DNA of 64,000 nt. Source: Lachnospiraceae bacterium (GTDB taxonomy: Bacteria; Bacillota; Clostridia; Lachnospirales; Lachnospiraceae). Positions 25,635-33,948 of this stretch are shown here, piece by piece. Position 1 is the first letter of the stretch. Each line of letters opens with the position of its first letter. The notes under the pieces are model-generated. The model made no database searches and had not been told where the DNA came from. It saw nothing but the letters and a program-made list of their open reading frames with translations. The position numbers were made by a program, and so were the translations under genes. The stretch covers positions 124,001 through 188,000 of the forward strand of contig CAJTCV010000010.1 of assembly GCA_910574805.1 (NCBI GenBank). Reading direction: 5' to 3'.

Positions 25635-26648
25635 ATGAAAAAATATAAAAAGGTACTTACTGCGGCCTTTCTGATGACGCTCCTCCTCTGCCTGTCCTGC
25701 CAGACGGCCTTTGCCTTTTCGGAGAGTGACGCCCAGGCCCAGGTGGATGCGGCAGGCCGGGAGGCGGTATCGGGCAATGTCCTGGTCTGGTTCCTGTGCG
25801 CCATCGCATTCCTGAAAGTGTCGCAAAAAATTGATTCCTTCATGTCCAGCCTAGGCGTGAACGTGGGGCATACAGGCGGCTCTATGATCGCGGAGGCCCT
25901 GGTTGCCGCAAGGGGCGTGGGCGCTGTCCGCAACTTCTCCCGCCAGCATTTCGGCGGCGGCCACAGCAGCAGCTCTTCCCATGTAAATAACGGCTCCGGC
26001 TCACCCGGAAGCCCCGGCAGTCCGGGCGGGTTTATGGCAGGCGGCCTTGCGGGGGTAGTCAGCCGGCAGGTCACAAACAGCGCCATCCGCACAGCCACCT
26101 CCCACACGGAAACAAACAGACAGGGCGGAAAGGCTCCCGGCGGCAGTATCGGCGGGTTTGCGTCCGCCATATCCGCCGGCATCGGGGGGAACATGTATGC
26201 ATCTTCCGTTGCAAAGGGCGGCGATTTTGCCAATAACGTCATCGGCACAGTAGCAGCCGGAAATATTTCCTCCATGGGCACCATGACCGGGGAAAAGGCT
26301 GCCCAGGCCCTCCATTCCTACATGGGCTATGCCGCCCTGGAGGAAGGCGCACAGCATGTACCATCCTTTACAGGCGTGGAAATCGGGGGTGGGCGCATCA
26401 CCGGCACGGAGATCTCGGAGGAACACCCGGAAGGTATTTCCTTCGGCATGTACCACGCAGACCAGTACGCTGCGCCGGAGGGGGCTTATGCTACCGTGCA
26501 GGCCGTGGACGGCACTTCCTGGTACAAACAGTACGCACAGGACGCCGTGGAAAAATCCCCTTACATGGCGGCGGACGGCTCCATCGCCTATAAGGAATCC
26601 ATTGTGAAAAAAATGCCCCCGGCGCCCAAAAGAAAGGACAGGCTATAA
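25635..26648 (+). CDS. secreted/membrane ICE protein of the transfer operon, Gly/Ser-rich
   Basis: ATG 25635 is preferred (GAAAGGA 10-15 bases upstream); the in-frame ATG at 25623 sits on the ribosome site. The product (337 residues) starts with a signal peptide (MKKYKKVLTAAFLMTLLLCL), then has a hydrophobic segment VLVWFLCAIAFLKVSQKI, a Gly/Ser/His-rich low-complexity region (about 100-150), and an Ala/Gly-rich C-terminal domain. No enzyme motif is seen. The next gene starts immediately at its stop (TAAATG), so translation is coupled. Likely a structural component of the transfer apparatus; function not known to me. Confidence 0.6.
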   Translation: MKKYKKVLTAAFLMTLLLCLSCQTAFAFSESDAQAQVDAAGREAVSGNVLVWFLCAIAFLKVSQKIDSFMSSLGVNVGHTGGSMIAEALVAARGVGAVRNFSRQHFGGGHSSSSSHVNNGSGSPGSPGSPGGFMAGGLAGVVSRQVTNSAIRTATSHTETNRQGGKAPGGSIGGFASAISAGIGGNMYASSVAKGGDFANNVIGTVAAGNISSMGTMTGEKAAQALHSYMGYAALEEGAQHVPSFTGVEIGGGRITGTEISEEHPEGISFGMYHADQYAAPEGAYATVQAVDGTSWYKQYAQDAVEKSPYMAADGSIAYKESIVKKMPPAPKRKDRL

Positions 26649-28025
26649 ATGGAAGAAAGACAGAAGAACGGGCTGGAAGAAGCCCTTGAGACCGGCGCGT
26701 CTGCGGCACACCTTGCCAGGGGCGCCGTAAAAGCGGGGAAGGCGGTGTCCGGGGCCGCAAAGGGTGCCGCCGTGGGCGGGCCATACGGCGCAGCTGTAGG
26801 GGCGTTATGGGAAGGGCGTAAGTTTGTCGGAAAGTTCCTGGCAGCCGCCGCTGTCCTGTTACTGCTCCCGGTGCTTTTTGTGCTGATGCTCCCCGGCCTG
26901 ATCTTTGACGGCTTTTCCTCCGCCTTTTCCCCCGCTGACACGGAAAACCCCATCCTGAACAGTGAGGCCGCTGTTGTGGAGAATGCCAACACCATCACCT
27001 TCACCATCAGCAGCATCCTGGGGGAAGGCATGGAAGATGTCATGGAACGGATCGGGCGGGATTTTGCCGCCTCGGACGGGGATGAAATGGAGGTCATCAA
27101 TCCCTATGAGACAAGCCCCGTATACAATGCCAACCTTTTTGTCTCCCAGTACTGCGCGGCAAAGGATAAGGAATTTGCGGATATCTCCATTGCGGACATG
27201 GCGGCTGTCATGCGCCGTGGGAAATCCCACCTTTACTCCTATAAGCGGACCGAGGAGATCCGTGAAAAGACGGTGGAGGACCCGGAAACCGGGGAAGAGA
27301 CTACCGTATCCGAAAAATGGATGATCTATACCATTTCCTATAACGGGGAAGATTATTTTGCCGACCAGGTATTTTCCCTCACGGAAGAACAAAGGGAGCT
27401 TGCCGCCGATTACGCACAGAACCTGAGCCTCTTCCTTGGCGACGGGCTGGTCCAGAACCTGGAAAACTGGGAAGGGAACAGCATCCCCTCCCTGGGTGAT
27501 GTACGCTTTACGGATGGCAGCACGGAAGTTGTCTATTTCAACCAGCTGGATGAACGCTATGCCAGGAAACCTTACGGCACCGACCATATCGGCGGTTACG
27601 GCTGCGGGCCTACTTCCATGGCGATTGTGGTGTCCTCCCTGGCCGGTGAGACCGTTGACCCGGTGCGTATGGCACAGTGGGCCTGTGAAAACGGCTACTG
27701 GTGCAAGGGCAGCGGTTCCTACCACGCGCTGATACCGGGCGCCGCAGAAAACTGGGGGCTTGCCGTTTCCGGCTGTTCCCCCTCAGAACCCCAGCGGATA
27801 CTGGACGCCCTGGCAGACGGGAAGCTGGTGGTGGCCATCATGTCAAAAGGGCATTTCACAAGCGGAGGCCACTTTATCGTGCTGCGGGGCGTGAAGGACG
27901 GGAAGATCCTGGTGGCGGACCCCGCCAGCTATAAACGGAGCGGACAGTCCTGGGATCTTTCCATCATACTGAACGAAGCCAGCAGACGTGCAGGCGCAGG
28001 CGGCCCATTCTGGATCATCGGCTGA
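26649..28025 (+). CDS. membrane-anchored C39-like cysteine peptidase of the transfer operon
   Basis: 458 residues. An N-terminal Ala/Gly-rich cytoplasmic segment is followed by one membrane helix (FLAAAAVLLLLPVLFVLMLPGL), a middle extracellular region with VirB8-like or unknown fold, and a C-terminal papain-fold domain of the Peptidase_C39_2 type. Catalytic residues: C319 in GYGCGPTSMAIV and H408 in GGHFIVLRGV, with the acidic partner probably in VADPAS. In Gram-positive transfer systems this position is held by a wall hydrolase (VirB1/CHAP type) that opens the peptidoglycan; a C39-like peptidase may do the same or process a channel protein. Confidence 0.78.
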   Translation: MEERQKNGLEEALETGASAAHLARGAVKAGKAVSGAAKGAAVGGPYGAAVGALWEGRKFVGKFLAAAAVLLLLPVLFVLMLPGLIFDGFSSAFSPADTENPILNSEAAVVENANTITFTISSILGEGMEDVMERIGRDFAASDGDEMEVINPYETSPVYNANLFVSQYCAAKDKEFADISIADMAAVMRRGKSHLYSYKRTEEIREKTVEDPETGEETTVSEKWMIYTISYNGEDYFADQVFSLTEEQRELAADYAQNLSLFLGDGLVQNLENWEGNSIPSLGDVRFTDGSTEVVYFNQLDERYARKPYGTDHIGGYGCGPTSMAIVVSSLAGETVDPVRMAQWACENGYWCKGSGSYHALIPGAAENWGLAVSGCSPSEPQRILDALADGKLVVAIMSKGHFTSGGHFIVLRGVKDGKILVADPASYKRSGQSWDLSIILNEASRRAGAGGPFWIIG

Positions 28026-28127
28026 ACCGCCCTGCCGCAGTCCGGCCATGAACCCTGTTTACAGACGTTCCGCTCTGATCCCACCCATGGCCGGAACTGA
28101 CACACTGCGAAAGAGAGGTACTACCAT

Positions 28128-30047
28128 ATGAACAATCAAAATGACCACGATACCTATATCATCCCGCCGAATTTTGTGGACACAGGCACGTTTTTCGGCG
28201 GCATGTTCCGGGCAAGGAATGTGATCGAGGCCGGCATCCTGGCTGTCGCGACCGGGCTGCCGGTGTTTTTGTTCCTGCCCTTCGGTCTGACCGCGCGGAT
28301 CATCGTGCTGTGCCTGACTACCCTGCCCCTTGTCCTGTTTGCCCTGATCGGCATATCGGGGGAAAGCCTGTCGTCCTTCCTGGTCATTTTCTTAAAATAC
28401 ATGAAGAACCGCCGTATCGTGGGCGGCGGTGAAAGCCAGGAAACAGAGCGGACGGCCGCATCTGCGAAAAAGGTCAGGAAAAGCGGCAAAAAGAAAAATC
28501 CTGTTTGCAGCGAAAACACAGCCTCTGCCAGCACCAGACAGGAGATGAAAACTGACAGAAGTAACCATAAATCTGTCAAAAATGAAAAAATCGGCGGCAT
28601 ATCCGGCTGGCGGCACAGAGGGGAGGAGGATTTCCCCGCAGAGTTCGACCAGATAAAAGGCTATGAGATCCGCCAGAAGCTCCGCCCCAGCCAGGCACAG
28701 AAAAAACAGCAGGACGGAACGCAGCGAAAGAAATCTGCAGGTGGAAGGAAACGGGGTTCACAGCAGGATTCCAGAAAAAAGGCCGCTGGAAAATCAGCAG
28801 GACCGGACCACAGAAACAACTGGCAGAAAAAGGGCCGCTCCCCCAGAAAACCGCTCCGTACACCGGAACCGCAGTTTACCCACTTAAACCCAGTGGCGGA
28901 TTATCTGCCCATCAGCAGGATAGAAAACGGCATTATATACACGAAGGACCACCGGTATGTGAAGGTGGTGGAGGTGATCCCCATCAATTTCCTGCTCCGC
29001 AGCGCCAGGGAACAGAGGGGCATCATCTATTCCTTTGTTTCCTATCTAAAGATAAGCCCCGTAAAGCTCCAGTTCAAGGTGCTGACCCGCCGTGCGGATA
29101 TCGGGCGCCACATGGATACGGTGCGCCGGGAGATGGCCCAGGAAACCAATGAACAGTGCCGGCTCATGCAGGAGGACTATCTGCAGTTCATCCAGCAGAT
29201 CTGTTCCCGCGAGGCAGTCACGCGCCGTTTCTTCCTGGTCTTTGAATACGAACCATGGAATAGCGCAAGGCGCACGGACGAAGAAGGAGAAGCCATCGGC
29301 TCCCTGCAGTCCGCTGTCCATACGGCTTCCAATTACCTGCGCCAATGCGGGAATGAAGTGGTGCTGCCAGATAACGAGGACGAATTCACCATAGATGTGC
29401 TTTACAACCTCCTGTGCCGGAATGAGAGCGCCGCAAAGCCCCTCCCTGTCCGGGCGAAAGAGGTGGTGGCGCAGTACCTGGCAAACGGGCGGGAGGCGGA
29501 GATTGGCCATATCCCTGCCGGGGAATTTATTGCTCCCGGAAGCATTGACTTTACCCACGGGCGCTACATCTGCATCGACGGGCTTTATTATGCCTATCTG
29601 CTGATCCCCTCGGACGGTTATAAGACCCATGTGCCGGCCGGCTGGCTCAGCCTGATGGTCAATGCCGGGGACGGGATCGACCTGGACATGTTCCTCTCCC
29701 GCCAGCCCAAGGAGCGCATCATCCAGAAGGTGGGCCAGCAGCTGCGCATCAACCGCTCCCGGATCAAGGACGCCAGCGATACCAACACGGACTTTGACGA
29801 TATCGACAGCGCCATCCGCAGCGGCTATTTCCTCAAGGAAGGGCTTGCCAACAATGAAGATTTTTACTTTATGAACCTGCTGGTCACGGTTACAGCCCCC
29901 AATGAGGAAGACCTGGAGTGGAAGGTCAGCGAGATGAAAAAGCTCCTGCTCTCCCAGGACATGCGGGTATCCACCTGCCACTTCCGGGAAGAACAGGCAT
30001 TCCTGACCGCCCTGCCCCCTGGTATCCGTGGAAAAAGGGCTGTATGA
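28128..30047 (+). CDS. virB4: PrgI domain fused to VirB4 N-terminal part (frameshifted gene, part 1)
   Basis: 639 codons. Residues 1-100 form a PrgI-family membrane domain with two hydrophobic helices (NVIEAGILAVATGLPVFLFLPF and IIVLCLTTLPLVLFALIGI). A basic Lys/Arg/Ser/Gln linker (about 100-250) leads to the VirB4 N-terminal domain (TPEPQFTHLNPVADYLPISR...). The frame reaches EEQAFLTALP, then leaves the family sequence as PGIRGKRAV and stops at 30047. A C5 run at 30015-30019 explains it: with C4 the reading continues ALPLVSVEKGLYERSRRN into the next frame. So one gene of about 1,075 codons is split by a +1 insertion. PrgI and VirB4 are usually separate neighbouring genes; the fusion is visible directly. 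Confidence 0.82.
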   Translation: MNNQNDHDTYIIPPNFVDTGTFFGGMFRARNVIEAGILAVATGLPVFLFLPFGLTARIIVLCLTTLPLVLFALIGISGESLSSFLVIFLKYMKNRRIVGGGESQETERTAASAKKVRKSGKKKNPVCSENTASASTRQEMKTDRSNHKSVKNEKIGGISGWRHRGEEDFPAEFDQIKGYEIRQKLRPSQAQKKQQDGTQRKKSAGGRKRGSQQDSRKKAAGKSAGPDHRNNWQKKGRSPRKPLRTPEPQFTHLNPVADYLPISRIENGIIYTKDHRYVKVVEVIPINFLLRSAREQRGIIYSFVSYLKISPVKLQFKVLTRRADIGRHMDTVRREMAQETNEQCRLMQEDYLQFIQQICSREAVTRRFFLVFEYEPWNSARRTDEEGEAIGSLQSAVHTASNYLRQCGNEVVLPDNEDEFTIDVLYNLLCRNESAAKPLPVRAKEVVAQYLANGREAEIGHIPAGEFIAPGSIDFTHGRYICIDGLYYAYLLIPSDGYKTHVPAGWLSLMVNAGDGIDLDMFLSRQPKERIIQKVGQQLRINRSRIKDASDTNTDFDDIDSAIRSGYFLKEGLANNEDFYFMNLLVTVTAPNEEDLEWKVSEMKKLLLSQDMRVSTCHFREEQAFLTALPPGIRGKRAV

Positions 30048-31341
30048 GCGCAGCAGGCGCAACCTCCTGACCGGGGGCGCCGCAAGCTGCTACCCCTTTA
30101 CCAGCTATGAGATGTGCGATGACAACGTCATCCTTTTAGGTGTAAATAAGTACAACAGCTCCCTGATCATTGTGGATATCTTCAATTCCGCCGTCTATAA
30201 AAACGCAAACATGGCGATCCTGGGGACTTCCGGCGCGGGCAAGACCTTCACCATGCAGCTCATGGCCCTGCGGATGCGGCGCAAGGGAATCCCCATTTTC
30301 ATCATTGCCCCGTTAAAAGGGCATGAGTTCCACCGGGCCTGTGCCAATGTGGGCGGCGAGTTCATCCAGGTCTCCCCGGCAAGCCCCCACTGTATCAACG
30401 TGATGGAGATCCGGCAGGTGGACCGCACCGTGAACGAACTGCTGGACGGCCCCTGCATCCAGTTGTCGGAACTGGCGGAGAAGATCCAGCGGCTCCATAT
30501 CTTTTTCAGCCTGCTGATCCCGGACATGAACCATGAAGAGCGCCAGCTTCTGGACGAGGCCCTGATCCACACCTACAACAAGAAAGGCATCACCCATGAC
30601 AACGCATCCCTGGCAGACCCCAAAGACCCGGCACGATACCGGGAGATGCCGGTACTGGGCGACCTTTATGGAATACTGAAGAAATCGGCCGCCACAAAAC
30701 GGCTGGCAAATATCCTGAACCGCCTGGTGAACGGCTCCGCCAGCACTTTCAACCAGCAGACCAACGTGTCCCTGGACAACCGATATACCGTTCTGGATAT
30801 CTCTTCCCTGACCGGGGACCTGCTGACCGTGGGGATGTTCGTAGCACTGGATTTTGTCCGGGACCGGGCCAAGGAGGACCGTACCGAGGAAAAGACCATC
30901 TTCATTGACGAATGCTGGCAGCTCTTATCCGGAGCCGGCGCCACAGGCACACGCCCTGCCGGCGACTTTGTACTGGAGATCTTCAAGACCATCCGCGGGT
31001 ACGGGGGTTCCGCCGTCTGTGCCAGCCAGGACCTGAATGACTTCTTTAACCTGGACGAAGGACGGTTTGGGAAAGGCATCATCAACAACTCCAAGACCAA
31101 GATCATCCTGAACCTGGAGGATGACGAGGCCATGCGCGTGCAGAGTGCCCTCCACCTTTCCGATGCGGAGATCATGGAGGTCACCCACTTTGAACGGGGC
31201 AACGGCCTGATCAGCACCAACAACAATAACATCATGATGGAATTCAAGGCAAGCCCCCTGGAGAAAGACCTGATCACCACGGACAGAAGGGAACTGAAAG
31301 ACATCGTGGAACGGATGCGGCGGCAGAATGAAGCCGGATAA
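30028..31341 (+). CDS. virB4: VirB4 ATPase C-terminal part (frameshifted gene, part 2)
   Basis: Hexameric ATPase that powers type IV secretion. 437 codons from a GTG at 30028 that is really an internal Val codon. Walker A GTSGAGKT, Walker B region KTIFIDECWQLL, and the conserved FKTIRGYGGSAVCASQDLNDFF are intact. Upstream part and this part overlap by 20 bp in different frames because of the extra C at 30015-30019. A ribosome site is not evident, so separate expression is doubtful: without frameshifting or correction VirB4 lacks a contiguous product. DUF5697 and other ICE genes follow. Confidence 0.82.
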   Translation: MEKGLYERSRRNLLTGGAASCYPFTSYEMCDDNVILLGVNKYNSSLIIVDIFNSAVYKNANMAILGTSGAGKTFTMQLMALRMRRKGIPIFIIAPLKGHEFHRACANVGGEFIQVSPASPHCINVMEIRQVDRTVNELLDGPCIQLSELAEKIQRLHIFFSLLIPDMNHEERQLLDEALIHTYNKKGITHDNASLADPKDPARYREMPVLGDLYGILKKSAATKRLANILNRLVNGSASTFNQQTNVSLDNRYTVLDISSLTGDLLTVGMFVALDFVRDRAKEDRTEEKTIFIDECWQLLSGAGATGTRPAGDFVLEIFKTIRGYGGSAVCASQDLNDFFNLDEGRFGKGIINNSKTKIILNLEDDEAMRVQSALHLSDAEIMEVTHFERGNGLISTNNNNIMMEFKASPLEKDLITTDRRELKDIVERMRRQNEAG

Positions 31342-31452
31342 CAAAAAGGATTACGCACCGTATACGCATGATTTACGCAATCCCTTTTTCCATACGTCCG
31401 TTATACGCACAGATTACGCATTTACAATAAGACAGAAAGGAAGGTGGTGCCA

Positions 31453-31980
31453 GTGAAGACCAGGGCAGAGTTATACGGCCATGAAGCCACGGAACTGCTC
31501 CGGATCATATCCATATATCCGGGACTTTCAGAAAAACAGTTATGCCGGTTCTACCCTGGCCGGGAGGATGTCACCAGGAACCTGCTCTCCCACCTGTGCA
31601 GACAGGGGCGTACCCGGCAGGCAGACACCGGGGGATATTTCCCCTATGGGAACGGTAAAGCAGAAACAGATTCCGGTATGGTACGGGCGGCATGGGTACT
31701 GCTTGATTTTATCGACAGGGCGGAATACCACTCGTCCAGTGAGTTCCCCGTAAAGATTGCCTTTTTCTCTAAAGGTGAACTGTATGAGATCGTCCATGCC
31801 GCTGCCGGACAGGAGGCGCTTGTCGCCCATGCCCTGCGCCAGAGCCGTGACAGCGGCGGCCGCCGTATCGTGCTGGTGGATAACCCCGGGCAGATCCCCC
31901 TGCTGGAATTTCCGGGGATAACCGGATTCTGTACCGTGGATGGCAATGGAAATGTAAGCTACTACAAAAAATCAACATAA
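31453..31980 (+). CDS. ICE accessory protein, DUF5697-like
   Basis: 175 residues from GTG 31453 (AAGGAAGG about 8 bases upstream). The N-terminal winged-helix-like part reads HEATELLRIISIYPGLSEKQLCRFYPG..VTRNLLSHLCRQGR, the usual beginning of DUF5697 proteins of Clostridia conjugative elements; the C-terminal half has an alternating hydrophobic fold ending GNVSYYKK. Function not established. It sits between VirB4 and a DUF6100 gene, a common order in this ICE group. Confidence 0.65.
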   Translation: MKTRAELYGHEATELLRIISIYPGLSEKQLCRFYPGREDVTRNLLSHLCRQGRTRQADTGGYFPYGNGKAETDSGMVRAAWVLLDFIDRAEYHSSSEFPVKIAFFSKGELYEIVHAAAGQEALVAHALRQSRDSGGRRIVLVDNPGQIPLLEFPGITGFCTVDGNGNVSYYKKST

Positions 31981-32000
31981 AAAAGATTGGAGGGATGTGA

Positions 32001-32663
32001 GTGGACCGAAAGATTATCTCACGCCGGATTGCAGATATCCAGAACAGCCTTTCACGGCTGAACAACAACATCTGCGCTATGGATTCCCTGGATATCCAGA
32101 GGTATCCCGAAAACTATGAAACCATGTCAACCGAAGCCGCCCTGCGGGCCGAAGGGATCGCCTGCCAGCTCAGGAGTCTCCTTTATGCCTCCACCTCTGT
32201 CCCAAAGGCAGAATATCTTGTGAAAGCGGGGGAAGCCCACGGCATTGAAGTCAGTTTTGAAGACGGAATCCTGGAAGTGGCAATGCCCCGCCTGCTTCCC
32301 AAAAAGAAGACACGCCAGAGCAGCCTGTTCCTGATCGACCCGCTCCATGCTGTCCTGGGGCAGTATATAAAGGAACATCCCATGCCCCGGTTCCGGGAAT
32401 GTGTAGTCTGTATCTCCCATGTGTATGACCATGAGCTGCCGGACTGGTGCCTGCTGGACTATGACAACCTGCAGCAGAAACAGATCCTGGATGCCATCGC
32501 CCTGTATGTGATGGCGGATGACAGCGGGCTTTTATGTGACGCCTACAATACCACAGAACTTGGGGATAAGGACGGCACCCGTATCTATATCATGGAAAAA
32601 GGCCGCTTTGCCGGATGGCTCTCCGGGCGGGAAAAAGATTTAAAATCCATATCGGATTTTTGA
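32001..32663 (+). CDS. ICE accessory protein, DUF6100-like
   Basis: 220 residues from GTG 32001, with TGGAGGGATGT as ribosome site. Characteristic start DRKIISRRIADIQNSLSRLNNNI, then RYPENYETMSTEAALRAEGIACQLRSLLYA and GIEVSFEDGILEVAMPRLLPKKK, as in DUF6100 proteins. No catalytic motif is visible. It lies 20 bp after the DUF5697-like gene. Confidence 0.65.
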   Translation: MDRKIISRRIADIQNSLSRLNNNICAMDSLDIQRYPENYETMSTEAALRAEGIACQLRSLLYASTSVPKAEYLVKAGEAHGIEVSFEDGILEVAMPRLLPKKKTRQSSLFLIDPLHAVLGQYIKEHPMPRFRECVVCISHVYDHELPDWCLLDYDNLQQKQILDAIALYVMADDSGLLCDAYNTTELGDKDGTRIYIMEKGRFAGWLSGREKDLKSISDF

Positions 32664-32769
32664 CCTTTTTGGGATTTTTTTCACCCATATGCAGGGAATC
32701 CGGGAAATGCCCGAAAATCCGCCTGTGGGGATTGGTTTCCCACCCGGAATGTACCGAAGTTTTCAGTCA

Positions 32770-32808
32770 CCCCGGTAAAAAACCGGGGAAATGCCGGCCC
32801 TGTGCCGG
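32770..32808 (+). other. paired hairpins before the next ICE gene
   Basis: Stem CCCCGGT/ACCGGGG with a five-A loop (32770-32788), then CCGGC/GCCGG (32794-32808), in the 163-bp gap after the DUF6100-like gene. No T-run follows, so these may be mRNA stability or processing elements; the second is 5 bp from the next AAGGAGG. Confidence 0.4.
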
Positions 32809-32826
32809 TCACAAGGAGGTGGTTTT

Positions 32827-33948
32827 TTGGATGGCAACAGCAGACTCCCGCGGACAGGCACGGTCAGTTACCATCTGCTTGAACTGACTGCCATCTGCGG
32901 CGAACTCCCCGCTGACCTGCTCCCACGCATCCCCGGCAGTACCAGCTATAAAGAGTCTGTCATAACTTCCCTGAAAAAAGATGGTCTTCTTAGGACCTAC
33001 TACCGGGATAAGCTGCGGGGGTATCGTCTGGGACGGATGGCAAAGACCTTCCTGATGGAAGAAAACCCGGAACGGTTCTCATTCTTCCTTACAGGGAACG
33101 GGGAGACCAGCCGGCTAAAGAGCGAGTTTCCCCGCCGCCTGCGCCTGCACCGTGTAGCTGAAATCTTTGTCTCCATGCAGAATGCAGGCATCCGCATCTT
33201 CCGGGATGAAAAACCGGATATCTTCTCTTCCACGGGTTCCCCGGTCCCCATGCTGGAATGCCCGGCCTTTTACAGTTCCCGCGAGATCAAGGAAATCGGC
33301 ATTGACGCTGTAAAGATCCGGGGTTCCCGCATGGCCGGTGCGCTCCTTGCACCATCCGGAATCTTTGTCGCCTATAACGGAGACTCCTATACCATGAAAT
33401 GGGATTACCGGGCAGAGATAAAGGTACAGGTACTGTTAAAACTGCTGCTGTGCTGTGAAAGGCTTCCGGACCAGTATGCCCGGGCCGAAGTTTCCGGGCT
33501 GCTCCTTGGGAATGGTCTGGAACATTTTTACCAGATCCTTTCCGCTGCTGACACGGCTTCACGCTGTTTCTTTCTTCTGGACGGCAATTATGAGCATTTT
33601 TATTACCTGACCAATGACCATTACGGGGACACGCTGCTGAAGCTCCTGTGCCGCCCGGAGGGTACAGCGGAACTCGACCACATGCTGATGCAGGGATTTT
33701 ATCCAAAGGATACGGGGCTTCCCATAGAACATGACGCCCTGGATCAGAACGGGAACCCGGTGCTGTTCGGCTATTTCCTGGACATCCCCCGCATCAACCG
33801 TTTCCATACGGCGCTCCAGCTGCAGGAACGGACGGGAACCCTGATCTGCTTTGACTTCCAGAAGGAAGTTCTCCACCGCTTCTGCGGAGGACAGGTAGGT
33901 TTTTCCACCATCAGCTTTGAAAAATTTGAAAGGAGGTTTTTCCCATAG
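32827..33948 (+). CDS. ICE protein with N-terminal winged-helix-like region, function unknown
   Basis: 373 residues from TTG 32827, chosen because AAGGAGG ends 7 bases before it. The first 70 residues (YHLLELTAICGELPADLLPRI...KESVITSLKKDGLLRTYYRDKLRGYRLG) look like a winged-helix DNA-binding unit. The rest is a mixed alpha/beta domain without motifs I recognise. The stop overlaps the virD4 initiation region. It resembles replication- or regulation-related ICE proteins that precede virD4; this is a guess. Confidence 0.55.
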   Translation: MDGNSRLPRTGTVSYHLLELTAICGELPADLLPRIPGSTSYKESVITSLKKDGLLRTYYRDKLRGYRLGRMAKTFLMEENPERFSFFLTGNGETSRLKSEFPRRLRLHRVAEIFVSMQNAGIRIFRDEKPDIFSSTGSPVPMLECPAFYSSREIKEIGIDAVKIRGSRMAGALLAPSGIFVAYNGDSYTMKWDYRAEIKVQVLLKLLLCCERLPDQYARAEVSGLLLGNGLEHFYQILSAADTASRCFFLLDGNYEHFYYLTNDHYGDTLLKLLCRPEGTAELDHMLMQGFYPKDTGLPIEHDALDQNGNPVLFGYFLDIPRINRFHTALQLQERTGTLICFDFQKEVLHRFCGGQVGFSTISFEKFERRFFP

